64,000 nucleotides of DNA from Conus ventricosus (Eukaryota > Mollusca > Gastropoda > Neogastropoda > Conidae). The position numbers were made by a program, and so were the translations under genes. Location of the stretch: positions 49,058,546 to 49,122,545 of the forward strand of contig CM031618.1 in assembly GCA_018398815.1 (NCBI GenBank). Direction: 5' to 3'. The notes below the pieces were generated by a model. That model was not told the origin of the DNA, did no database searches, and saw only the letters and a program-made list of their open reading frames with translations. Positions 10,974-20,770 of this stretch are shown here, piece by piece (within the stretch, counting starts at the first letter, position 1; every line of letters starts with the position of its first letter).

Positions 10974-13514
10974 GAGCGTTGGGTTGTGGTATAGGGAGGT
11001 TTGGCATTGTAGGCTGTGAGAGGATGGGTTGTGATGTGGGAGGTTTGGCATTGTACACTGTGAGAGGATGGGTTGTGATGTGGGAGGTTTGGCATTGTAC
11101 ACTGTGAGAAGATGGGTTGTGATGTGGGAGGTTTGGCATTGTACACTGTGAGAGGATGGGTTGTGATGTGGGAGGTTTGGCATTGTACACTGTGAGAGGA
11201 TGGGTTGTGATGTGAGAGGTTTGGCCATTGTACACTGTGAGAGGATGGGTTGTGATGTGAGAGGTTTGGCATTGTACACTGTGAGAGGATGGGTTGTGAT
11301 GTGGGAGGTTTGGCATTGTACACTGTGAGAGGATGGGTTGTGATTGTGAGAGGTTTGGCATTGTACACTGTGAGAGGATGGGTTGTGATATGGGAGGTTT
11401 GGCATTGTACACTGTGAGAGGATGGGTTTTGATGTTGGAGGTTTGGCATTGTACACTGTGAGAGGATGGGTTGTGATGCGGGAGTTTTGGCATATACACT
11501 GTGAGAGGAGGGGTTGTGATGTGGGAGGTTTGTCATTGTACATTGTGAGAGGATGGGTTGTGATGTTGGAGGTTTGGCATTGTACACTGTGAGAGGATGG
11601 GTTGTGATGTGGGTTTTGGGCATTGTACACTGTGAGAGGATGGGTTGTGATGTGAGAGATTTGGCATTGTACACTGTGAGAGGATGGGTTGTGATGCGGG
11701 AGGTTTGGCATTGTACACTGTGAGCTGATGGGTTGTGATGTTGGAGGTTTGGCATTGTACACTGTGAGAGGATGGGTTGTGATGTGAGAGGTTTGGCTTT
11801 GTACACTGTGAGAGGATGGGTTGTGATGCGGGAGGTTTGGCATTGTACACTGTGAGAGGATGGGTTGTGATGTTGGAGGTTTGGCATTGTACACTGTGAG
11901 AGAATGGGTTGTGATGCGGGAGGTTTGGCATTGTACACTGTGAGAGGATGGGTTGTGATGTGGGAGGTTTGGCATTGTCCACTGTGAGAGGATGGGTTGT
12001 GATGTGGGAGGTTTTGCATTGTACACTGTGAGAGGATGGGTTGTGATGTGGGAGGTTTGGCATTGTACACTGTGAGAGGATGGGTTGTGATGTGAGAGAT
12101 TTGGCATTGTAGGCTGTGAGAGGATGGGTTGTGGTATGGGAGGTTTGGCATTGTACACTGTGAGAGGATGGGTTGTGATGTGAGAGGTTTGGCATTGTAC
12201 ACTGTGAGAGGATGGGTTTTGATGTTGGAGGTTTGGCATTGTACACTTTGAGAGGATGGGCTGTGATGTTGGAGGTTTGGCATTGTACACTGTGAGAGGA
12301 TGGGTTGTGATGTGGGAGGTTTGGCATTGTACACTGTGAGAGGATGGGTTGTGATATGGAAGGTTTGGCATTGTACACTGTGAGAGGATGGGTTGTGATG
12401 TGAGAGGTGTGGCATTGTATATTGTGACAGGATGGGTTGTGATGTGGGAGGTTTGGCATTGTAGGCTGTGAGAGGATGGGTTGTGATGTGAGAGATTTGG
12501 CATTGTACACTGTGAGAGGATGGGTTGTGATGTGGGAGGTTTGGCATTGTAGGCTGTGAGAGGATGGGTTGTGATGTGGGAGATTTGGCATTGTAGGTTG
12601 TGAGAGGATGGGTTGTGATGTGGGAGGTTTGGCATTGTAGGCTGTGAGAGGATGGGTTGTGATGTGGGGGGTTTGGCATTATACATTGTGAGAGGATGGG
12701 TTGTGATGTGGGAGGTTAGGCATTGTACACTGTGAGAGGATGGGTTGTGATGTGGGAGGTTTGGCATTGTACACTGTGAGAGGATGGGTTGTGATGTGGG
12801 AGGTTTGGCATTGTACACTGTGAGAGGATGGGTTGTGATGCGGGAGGTTTGGCATTGTACACTGTGAGAGGATGGGTTGTGATGTTGGAGGTTTGGCATT
12901 GTACACTGTGAGAGGATGGGTTGTGATGTTGGAGGTTTCGCATTGTACACTGTGAGAGGATGGGTTGTGATGTGGGAGGTTTGGCATTGTACACTGTGAG
13001 AGGATGGGTTGTGATATGGAGGTTTGGCATTGTACACTGTGAGAGGATGGGTTGTGATGTGAGAGGTGTGGCATTGTACATTGTGACAGGATGGGTTGTG
13101 ATGTGGGAGGTTTGGCATTGTAGGCTGTGAGAGGATGGTTGTGATGTGAGAGATTTGGCATTGTACACTGTGAGAGGATGGGTTGTGATGTGGGAGGTTT
13201 GGCATTGTAGGCTGTGAGAGGATGGGTTGTGATGTGGGAGGTTTGGCATTATACACTGTGAGAGGATGGGTTGTGATGTGGGAGGTTTGGCATTGTACAC
13301 TGTGAGAGGATGGGTTGTGATGTGGGAGGTTTGGCATTGTAGGCTGTGAGAGGATGGGTTGTGATGTGGGAGGTTTGGCATTGTACACTGTGAGAGGATG
13401 GGTTGTGATGTGGGAGGTTTGGCATTGTACACTGTGAGAGGATGGGTTGTGATGTGGGAGGTTTGGCATTGTAGGCTGTGAGAGGATGGGTTGTGATGTG
13501 GGAGATTTGGCATT
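10974..13514 (+). repeat. Satellite block B2 (44-bp tandem repeat)
   Basis: Second array of the 44-bp type B unit, about 57 copies. It opens with the same junction seen at the start of the first B block: GAGAGCGTTGGGTTG, then a degenerate ATAGGGAGG, then TTTGGCATTGTAGGCTGTG. The TAGGCTGTG variant becomes frequent near the right end. The array stops abruptly within GGGAGATTTGGCATTA at about 13514, where unique sequence begins. Confidence 0.96.
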
Positions 13515-14084
13515 ACCTTTCGTACCAGAGGGCTTCTTTCTACCCAGCATGCAGATGAAACTATAGTTGTATGCGGGCGAAAGGCCTCGGAGCAGGCAGT
13601 ACAAATATATCTGCCTTCAAAAGGGATTGCAATGGTCCTTATGCAGCTAGTGAAGAGTTTTCATATCTGTAACATAATTTTTTTTTTTTTTTTTTTTTTT
13701 AAATTTCATTTTCCCAGTTTCTCCATCTTCAAACTCCCCTCTCCTCTCCTCTCCCTTCCCTCAAGTCCAAATTTTTGCCAGACAGTTCAGTTGTTGGCCT
13801 GCGCTTGTGTTCCCCCACTATTAGATTGTTCATCTATAGATGTATTTTGTCTGACTTTATTCAAGTTTAAAAGGCTGTGCCAGTCTTGAACAAAAGTTAC
13901 TCTGTGTTAGGTTTCCTTATGGGAGCAAAACATACCCCACTTGTTTACTGTTTATAGTTGTATGGTTGTGGTACACACACTGAAGGAAAAAACATGCTTC
14001 ATAAATGCTTGGATTTCTGTAACAGTGTTTTTGTAAATCACTTATTCAAGATGGGAACACATTGTTCTTGACTCACCCCTGCTA
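13515..14084. other. Unique sequence between satellite and minisatellite
   Basis: Non-repetitive AT-rich sequence, probably Drosha intron. It holds a poly-T run at about 13677-13700 and a CT-rich stretch at about 13735-13760. I see no coding similarity. The only ORFs are short and lack recognisable motifs. Confidence 0.6.
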
Positions 14085-14690
14085 AGCAGCAGTCTGTTCT
14101 CACCTGTGTAGCAACACTCTGTTCTCACCTGTGTGGCAACACTCTGTTCTCCCCTGTGTAGTGTAGCAGCACTCTGTTCTCACCTGTGTGGCAACACTCT
14201 GTTCTCACCTGTGTGGCAACACTGTTCTCACCTGTGTGCAACACTCTGTTCTCACCTGTGTAGCAACACTCTGTTCTCACCTGTGTAGCAACACTCTGTT
14301 CTCACCTGTGTAGCAACACTGTTCTCAACTGTGTAGCAACACTCAGCTCTCACCTGTGTAGCAACACTCTGTTCTCACCTGTGTAGCAACACTGTTCTCA
14401 CCTGTGTAGCAACACTCTGTTATCACCTGTGTAGCAACACTCTGTTCTCACCTGTGTAGCAACACTGTTCTCACCTGTGTAGCAACACTCTGTTCTCACC
14501 TGTGTAGCAACACTCTGTTCTCACCTGTGTAGCAACACTGTTCTCAACTGTGTAGCAACACTCAGCTCTCACCTGTGTAGCAACACTCTGTTCTCACCTG
14601 TGTAGCAGCACTCAGCTCTCACCTGTGTAGCAACACTCTGTTCTCACCTGTGTAGCAACACTCGGCTCTCACCTGTGAAGCAACACTACT
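14085..14690 (+). repeat. 25-bp intronic minisatellite next to a Drosha exon
   Basis: About 24 tandem copies of a 25-bp unit, TGTTCTCACCTGTGTAGCAACACTC, here given in two parts: TGTTCTCACCTGTGT and AGCAACACTC. Variants include TGTGTGGC and AGCTCTCACC. The array ends roughly 25 bp before the exon at 14716. The last degenerate unit supplies the pyrimidine tract of the real acceptor. Each unit contains a pyrimidine-rich stretch ending in TAG, so it resembles a 3' splice site. Confidence 0.95.
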
Positions 14691-14715
14691 CTCACCTGTG
14701 TGTGCACTGTTCCAG

Positions 14716-14818
14716 AACCTTCACCTGCAGGACTTCATGCTGTATGTCCACGGCCCTGACCTCTGTCATGAGTCCGACCTCCGCCACGCCATGGCCAACT
14801 GCTTTGAGGCCCTCATGG
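14716..14818 (+). CDS. DROSHA: Drosha exon (1 of 9 seen): end of RNase IIIa domain
   Basis: Encodes about 34 residues beginning NLHLQDFMLYVHG and ending ANCFEALM. These match the C-terminal helices of the first RNase III domain of Drosha, the nuclear enzyme that cuts pri-miRNA hairpins with DGCR8/Pasha. The Glu in CFEALM (codon 14806-14808) is the conserved metal-binding residue of this domain, equivalent as I recall to human E1045. The acceptor is TTCCAG ending at 14715, and the donor is GTGAGT at 14819. The exon ends in phase 1, which fits the next exon exactly. Earlier exons must lie before base 1, so the satellite to the left is probably intronic. No frame damage is visible. Confidence 0.9.
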
Positions 14819-15520
14819 GTGAGTGGCTGCCCAGAACATCTTTCAACTGCTAGAGTTTACGAGCATTTTTTTTTTTCCAAATGAAATCAGCTGTACCGGG
14901 AACCCAGGCAGTCCCCTTGTCCCAAACCCACCCCACTGTCTGCGCTCTTTTGCCCACCCCAGCTTGCATCAACATGCTTGCACACACGCATGCCTTCACA
15001 CACACACGCACGCACGCACGCACACACACAAACTCACACAAGCGCAGGCACACATGTCATTTGCACCGTGCTTTGGTTCCAACCAGACACCTGTTCTGTG
15101 TGGGACTGGCAACAACAGTGCATGGTTATGACAGAGGACAGTCCATGTGGCATGACTGGATGATTTAGCTGCCCAGATACAGCTGATGGGAGAAGACTTT
15201 CTCGGCGTAGGCTATACAGATGTGCTTGAAATCGATTTTAACCTCAGTGGCAAAGTGTTAGGTGGCCAAGGAGTGGTGAAGTCAACATCGATGTACTACA
15301 AAAAGTAAACAAATGAATAAATTTGACCTCCCAAAGTGAGCGGCCACCATCATCAGATGCAAACAGCACATACAGCAAAAACATGTTGACGTTGTTTCAC
15401 ATTCGCTTCTACGTTTTCATCCAAAACTTGGTTTGATTTGGGTTGCCAAGTTCCTTTGATGCTTGTAGCAGAATGATTTTGTTGTATTCTTGATGTAATA
15501 TCCAGTAAGAAAATAAAAAA
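14819..15520 (+). other. Drosha intron, unique part
   Basis: Intron sequence between exons 1 and 2. It includes a CA-rich stretch at about 14975-15055 and otherwise unique AT-rich DNA. No other gene, TIR element or conserved reading frame is recognised here. Confidence 0.55.
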
Positions 15521-16015
15521 ATGGTAATTTTAATTTTAATAGGGGGCCTTGATAGGAAGTGGATATTTTAATTTTAATAGGGGGTCTTGATTGGAAGTGG
15601 ATATTTGAATTTTAATAGGAGTCTTGATAGGAAGTGGGTATATGAATTTTAATAGGGGGTCTTGATTGGAAGTGGGTAGTTGAATTTTAATTGGGGTTCT
15701 TGTTAGGAAGTGGGTATTTGAATTTTAATTGGGGTTCTTGATAGGAAGTGGGTATTTGAATTTTAATTGGGGGTCTTGATAGGAAGTGGGTATTTGAATT
15801 TTAATTGGGGTTCTTGATAGGAAGTGGGTATTTGAATTTTAATAGGGGGTCTTGATAGGAAGTGGGTATTTGAATTTTAATTAGGGTTCTTGATAGGAAG
15901 TGGGTATTTGAATTTTAATAGGGGGTCTTGTTTGGAAGTTGTTATTCTAATGTAATAGGGGGTCTGGATAGGAAGTGGGTGTTTGAATTTTAATAGGGGG
16001 TCTTGATTGGAAGGT
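15521..16015 (+). repeat. 38-bp intronic minisatellite before Drosha exon 2
   Basis: About 12-13 imperfect copies of a 38-bp unit containing GAATTTTAATAGGGGGTCTT, then GATAGGAAGTGGGTATTT. It ends about 45 bp before the exon at 16061. Copies alternate between AATAGGGGG and AATTGGGGT versions. Confidence 0.93.
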
Positions 16016-16060
16016 GTCAAGGCATAATTCATAGCTTCTCCTCTCGTCCAATGGATGCAG

Positions 16061-16233
16061 GCGCCTTGTTCATGGACGGAGGTCTGGAGACGGTGGACCG
16101 TATCTTTGGCAACACGTTGTTCGGGGAGGACCCGCTGTGCCTGAAGATGTGGCAGAACCTCCCCTCGCACCCCTTGCAGGAGGACGAGCCGGGCGGGGAC
16201 CGCCACTGGGTGGAGTCCAGCCCCGCTCTGCAG
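16061..16233 (+). CDS. DROSHA: Drosha exon 2: RNase IIIa end and linker to IIIb
   Basis: Exactly 58 codons once the single base left by the previous exon is added. The peptide starts GALFMDGGLETVDRIFGNTL, includes MWQNLPSHPLQEDEPGGDRH and ends ESSPALQ. It corresponds to human Drosha GAVYLEGSLEEAKQLFG through NYPLHPLQLQEPNTDR to ETSPVLQ, the segment joining the two RNase III domains. The acceptor is ATGCAG ending at 16060, and the donor is GTTGGT at 16234. The reading frame is clean and the exon ends in phase 0. Confidence 0.93.
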
Positions 16234-17451
16234 GTTGGTCGGTCGCTGTTGTCATCGTCCTGTGTCGCGCTGCGCTGGTATGCTCTGTCTTGAACCTGTG
16301 TTGTCACTCTTGATTTGGCGCCGTGTGCTGTTTCCAGTTCTGTTCCTTGGAAGCTGTGGCCAGTTTGCACTCTCTGTGTGGTTGTGGTGTATGGCTAATG
16401 CAACGCTAAGCTGAGATGTTCCATAAAGTCATCTAGCACTTCCAGCCCAAGTGAAGAGTGGCATCTCCTTCCTGTCATTCTATGGCTAAGACACTGACCA
16501 AGACTGACCAAGGCACTGCTGTGAGGGTTTTTGATGAGTCTTGGGGTCCACCTTCCCTAGCGACATTTATGAAACTAAGTTTTCTCAGTTGACCAGTGTT
16601 GGTGCTTGGAAAAGGTTTTATAAGAAAATTAATCAAAATATTTCAACTTATTCATGGATGTTGTGTGGCTTCAACTTTTTATCTTCCTGACTTAATTTTC
16701 CCTTCTCCATTTTCAAGGCTTGTTGTTGCTCTGACACCCTCTGTAACAGTACTATGGAGTGATGAAAGTACTACCAGTGAAATTAAACTTTGCACTTGAT
16801 TCAGTGGCCTTCTCCTCTTGTGTAATGTGTTTGTGTGTATGCACGTGTGCGCAGACACCACTGCATGTGTTATGTGTGTGGCTGTTGTCCATGTATTAGG
16901 GTGGATGACAAAAACAGTCAGGATTGAAGTTGGTCGTAAGATTCCATCTTGCCTCCCAGAATGTGATAAAATAAGAGATGAGAAACTATATTTCAGTTTG
17001 TCATGCAAGACCCCAAGAATGCAGATTTGAGATCACAGTCAGTAGCTGGAAAGTATGCTAATATTTCATTTTTGTATGAATATGCTAATTTTAAATGTTT
17101 GTTTGTATCTTTTGCATTTGACATGTATCTTTTGCATTTGACATGTATTTTTTGCATTTGACATTTTTTAGGTAACAAGACATTGTTAAATTTGAGTAAA
17201 TGTGTAAAATTAGTGGGAAGTGGTTATGCTCTGTTATTAATGTTGCCATTAATCCTCTTTTCATTTCACTGTTTATTGACTTTGGTGACGGCAAACTGCT
17301 CTTTGTTCACTGATCTGTGTGTATTTGTGTGGTCCTCCATGTTCCCAAAAGGGTTACAGGATAAATAGATCGCTGAAGAATTGTGTGTGTGTGGAGAGGG
17401 GTAGGAGGACGGCCAAGCTTTAATTTGTGTTTCTATTCAATTACTGTCAGA
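16234..17451 (+). other. Drosha intron 2, left part
   Basis: Unique intron sequence. A 20-bp motif ATCTTTTGCATTTGACATGT is repeated three times at about 17107-17166. No other feature is recognised. Confidence 0.55.
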
Positions 17452-18983
17452 CAGGGTTCCCAGGGTCCTTACTGGTCCTTACAGGTCCTTACATTTTGAA
17501 ACACCTCAAGTAAGGCCTTACAAGTGCTTATATTAGCATCAAGGTCCTTACAGGTCCTTATGACTGCCAAAAAAATTGTCAATGGCGAAATGCTGGTTGG
17601 AAAATCTCGGAAGCAAGCGGTACTTACTCTGAAATCTGCTCGCCAATGGGTTCTGACAAACGGCCCTAGCCTAGCAGACAACTTTCAGCTTGGAAGTTTT
17701 GGTTTTTTCAAGGTCTTGTCCTAGTTTTGCATGGTCTCGTTTCGCGTGAAGACTCGATACTTACATCCATCATTTTCCAGTCTTTGCTCAAGGCAATCGA
17801 AATGCCAGGAAAGTGCATTTCAGGATCGTTGGGTAAAAAAAAAAGCAGTACAAGGACTGGTTGCTGAAGGATCCCAAAAACAAACATTATGCTCGACGTT
17901 CTGTGTGCGAAAGATCACTGCATTTGGCGTCGATGGCACGTAGGGTTGTGCTAGACCATATAATATGGGAGGTGTGGAGGGAGTTGTCATTGACAAAAAA
18001 ACTCCTTGTCTCAGCATCAGGAGCCTAGGGAAGATATGACAGATACCTTGCTGAACAGAGGCAAGAGGAGGAGGCAGCTGTGGAAAAAGAGAAGAGAAAG
18101 AGGTTAGGAGAAGAACTGGTCAACCTGAGGAAGAAACATAAATGCACCAGTGATGAGGCACGTCATCTACTTGAAGAGGCTGACCGTCTAAGCTTCCAGT
18201 CTCAGGAGCAGAGAAGTTTCAGTCTGATTGAACGATCCAACACTCTGCGTTTGTAAGCCAAGGACAGAAAAAATGAAGCAGAGAGAGTTCAACAGGACAT
18301 CACAAGGGTCGAAAAAGAATGGAAAAAATGCTGATTAAGGCCAGTGTATGTATGTGTGTGTGCTCTTCAACATATATTCAGGATCTGAAAGTGCCTATGA
18401 CCACTAATAACAGTTTTGTTTTTGTTTTTGTTTCTCATTCTCAGTGTCATTTTTTTTTTACTTATCTCTTCTGTTGTGAAAGATTGACATTCAAGTTTAC
18501 GTATCAGCTATGACTGTCAGGTTAAAGTATCAGCTGGTTTTAGTTTTAGGTGTGAAAAGATTGGATTGAAGTTGAAGACAAGAGACTCAAGACATTGTTG
18601 TTACTGAAGACTGAACAAGGTAACAAACAGTGGATTGAAGTGGAAGACAAGAGACTCGAGACATTGTTCTTACTGAAGACTGAACAAGATAACAAACAGT
18701 GGATTGAAGTGGAAGACAAGAGACTCAAGACATTGTTCTTACTGAAGACTGAACAAGGGAACAAACAGTTTTCAGTGTGATTTGATTCTGCAGTACAGCA
18801 GCCAAGTTATATTGGGTGTACGCTGTGTTTGGTGCATTTCCATGAAGAGATATACAAGTACGTTTTGTAATATAATATATGCTGCTAATGTTAATGTAGA
18901 GGTCCTTACTAATTTAGAAAATGGTCCTTATAGGTCCTTACAAGGTCCTTACTTGGCATAAGCTGAAGTCCCTGGGAACCCTG
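17452..18983. mobile_element. Non-autonomous DNA transposon, hAT-like
   Basis: Bounded by inverted ends CAGGGTTCCCAGG at 17452 and CCTGGGAACCCTG ending at 18983. The flanks share CTGTCAGA at 17444-17451 and 18981-18988. This is an 8-bp target duplication if the terminal CTG is counted as target, or 5 bp (TCAGA) if not. Both subterminal regions are packed with GGTCCTTAC motifs, as in many hAT-type elements. The interior is a decayed + strand reading frame with several stops. It includes a basic zinc-finger-like start near 17790-17950 and a charged, coiled-coil-like region near 18060-18330. No transposase core is recognised. The hAT assignment is inference from ends, target size and subterminal repeats. 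Confidence 0.75.
18563..18770 (+). repeat. 69-bp tandem repeat, three copies, inside the TIR element
   Basis: Three copies with a period of exactly 69 bp (GGATTGAA at 18563, 18632 and 18701). Because 69 is a multiple of three, the + strand stays open and would encode a repeated charged 23-residue peptide with the segment EQGNKQWIEVEDKRLETL. No start or conserved context shows that it is translated. Confidence 0.85.
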
Positions 18984-19043
18984 TCAGAGCTGGAGAATTC
19001 AAATTCAGGGAAAACAAGCTTTAGAAACCAAATATACACAGGC

Positions 19044-19071
19044 TTTGTGTGTGTGTGTGTTTGTGTGTGTT

Positions 19072-19120
<49 letters not shown>
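19044..19120 (+). repeat. (TG)n microsatellite
   Basis: Dinucleotide TG run with a few TTTG interruptions, within Drosha intron 2 just upstream of exon 3. Confidence 0.95.
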
Positions 19121-19125
<5 letters not shown>

Positions 19126-19250
19126 GGCGCATGGATACATGAACACATTGATGTGTGTAGAGGGGGACTTGGGCACAGGCTATCAATCTGAAAGGAAGAC
19201 CTACAGGGAATACAGATACGTAAATCAGACTATCATTTTGTTTGTTACAG

Positions 19251-19357
19251 AAACTGATTACCTTTGAGAAGTCGACTGGATTGTCATTCAACCATGTTCG
19301 GCTCCTTGCTAAAGCTTTCACACACCGCAACGTGGGCTCAGATAATCTTCTGACCAT
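19251..19357 (+). CDS. DROSHA: Drosha exon 3: start of RNase IIIb domain
   Basis: Encodes KLITFEKSTGLSFNHVRLLA followed by KAFTHRNVGSDNLLT, matching human KLTEFEEAIGVIFTHVRLLARAFTLR, the first helices of the second RNase III domain. The acceptor is GTTACAG ending at 19250, and the donor is a perfect GTAAGT at 19358. The exon leaves two bases (AT) that are completed to Met by the first base of the next exon. No frame damage. Confidence 0.92.
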
Positions 19358-19469
19358 GTAAGTGGGTGTGCACGTTACTACTTGTCTCATGTCGATGTGG
19401 TGTTGGTAGTTGGTTGGACAGAAGCAAAACAAAGTGTTATGAGAGTGTGTAGGTGAATTGGTGTTGTGG

Positions 19470-19477
<8 letters not shown>

Positions 19478-19509
<32 letters not shown>

Positions 19510-19560
19510 TGAGTGTGTGTGTGAGAGAGAGAGTTTGTGTGTGTGTCTGTGTCTGTGTAA
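19478..19560 (+). repeat. (TG)n/(GA)n microsatellite
   Basis: TG dinucleotide run with short GAGAGA interruptions in Drosha intron 3. Confidence 0.9.
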
Positions 19561-19948
19561 GCATGCAATGTTGATTGTCTGTGTGCAAATATGACTTGGG
19601 TAGCTTTTTTTAACAAAGTAGAGTAGCCGCCTATCGTTGTTTCTGTTTATGTTATCTTATGTTTGTTTGAAATTTGACTTCCTTTTCAGTTGTTAATATT
19701 TAACAAATTAGTAAGAAAAAGGTGTAAACATTTTGTTTTAACTCTGTCAAGAAGATTTTTGAAACTGCGAGCACTCTTTGCTTTTTTAAACTTGAACAGA
19801 ATTCCAGATTTGTGGACCTCTGTCACTGTATGATTTTTTTTGTTAAATTAACAGACCTGTTTACCCTTACGATTTTGCCATAATTTTTACGGAAAAAAAA
19901 ATTACAGGAATTATGCCCCCCCCCCCCCCCCCCCAAAAGAAAAAAGAT

Positions 19949-20770
19949 CAGTGTTGATTCTAGAGCGCGTCCTGGCCGAAATCGCGCTGAATTTTCGGTA
20001 AAGACGCTTAAAAAGAGAGCCTATGCGTCCCTGTGACGCAAGAAAAACGAATAGGACGCGTTATTTAACCACCAATGCGTCAATACAAGATTGCATTGCT
20101 GCTTTGCGTATAGCCACTAAACCGGAAACGATTTTCTTCAATGCATCCGGGCGCGCGAATAGTGTGATGGAAATGTCAATGGTCGCCATGAAGCGAAGGG
20201 CCACCCTCTTCGATTTTGCCTTCAAGGCATCAAAAGCTCCATTTTTATCAGAGGCTGCAGAAGAATCAGTATCTGTTGAAAGAACCGTTGTGAATACGTC
20301 TGCAGTTCCCGAGGATTCAGGATCAACATCCACTGCCGCCGATCTTGAGATTGCCGACGCCAGCGCTGTGACCGATCAGTCGAGTGACGAAATCAAAGAA
20401 AAAGCAAGCGCTACCACTAGTAGTTGTGATACTCGCACCAAAGAAAGAAAATTTCAAGAAAGCTGGCTTACAAAATGGCCGTGGTTGCAAAATGGAGATG
20501 ACGGCATGAGGTGTAAGATTTGCACCAAACACAAGAAGAAGAATGCATTTACCAAGCAAGAGTCTGGGTGCAGCAATTATCGTGTGAATGCAACTTGTGA
20601 ATATTCTGTCTGTCTCTGCTGTATTGTTTGGCTTGTTTGTTGACTTGCAGTAGAGAAATCAGTTTGTCTTCTTGGACCCATTTTTTTAACATGAAGTGTC
20701 CATGGGACCCTCTTTTTTCATCTGAAGGGGTCCTTGGACCCCCTTTTGTAAAAGTCTAGAATCAACACTG
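19949..20770 (+). mobile_element. Nested TIR element carrying a zinc-finger exon
   Basis: Perfect 16-bp inverted ends CAGTGTTGATTCTAGA (19949-19964) and TCTAGAATCAACACTG (20755-20770). Both flanks show AAAGAT, a 6-bp target duplication. The element sits between the arms of another TIR element and so inserted later. It holds one ORF (20023-20643) and no transposase catalytic region. Superfamily is uncertain: the protein suggests hAT-like, but hAT targets are normally 8 bp. Confidence 0.75.
20023..20643 (+). CDS. TTF/BED-like zinc-finger ORF inside the nested TIR element
   Basis: A 206-residue ORF. Residues 1-60 are basic and lack recognised motifs. The middle is Ser/Thr/Ala-rich and acidic. 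Near residue 150 it has FQESWLTKWPWLQNGDDGMR, then CKICTKHKKKNAF. This is the layout of the N-terminal zinc finger of hAT-derived proteins of the KIAA1586/C17orf113 type: a Trp-rich lead-in, then CxxC. The His half of the finger is missing. Reading continues into SGCSNYR and then a GTGTGA donor-like site, so the ORF may be a first exon whose later exons were lost. Functional status is unknown. It was probably carried by the transposon and is not a host gene. Confidence 0.55.
   Translation: MRPCDARKTNRTRYLTTNASIQDCIAALRIATKPETIFFNASGRANSVMEMSMVAMKRRATLFDFAFKASKAPFLSEAAEESVSVERTVVNTSAVPEDSGSTSTAADLEIADASAVTDQSSDEIKEKASATTSSCDTRTKERKFQESWLTKWPWLQNGDDGMRCKICTKHKKKNAFTKQESGCSNYRVNATCEYSVCLCCIVWLVC

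Noticed and set aside
1..13514. CRISPR-like regular spacing of repeats
   Set aside because: Units are contiguous with no unique spacers and the DNA is animal; this is satellite DNA.
49..13604. Very long - strand ORFs (up to about 1945 codons) rich in His, Thr, Pro and Ser
   Set aside because: They run through tandem repeats whose complement lacks stop codons. Unit lengths not divisible by three make all frames open, and the frames overlap each other. No domain, codon pattern or start context supports a protein.
18938..19588. His/Thr-rich and Cys/Val-rich ORFs over CA/TG runs here and near 22113-22763, 39786-40715, 55195-55806
   Set aside because: Dinucleotide repeats read as TH/HT or CV codons; not genes.
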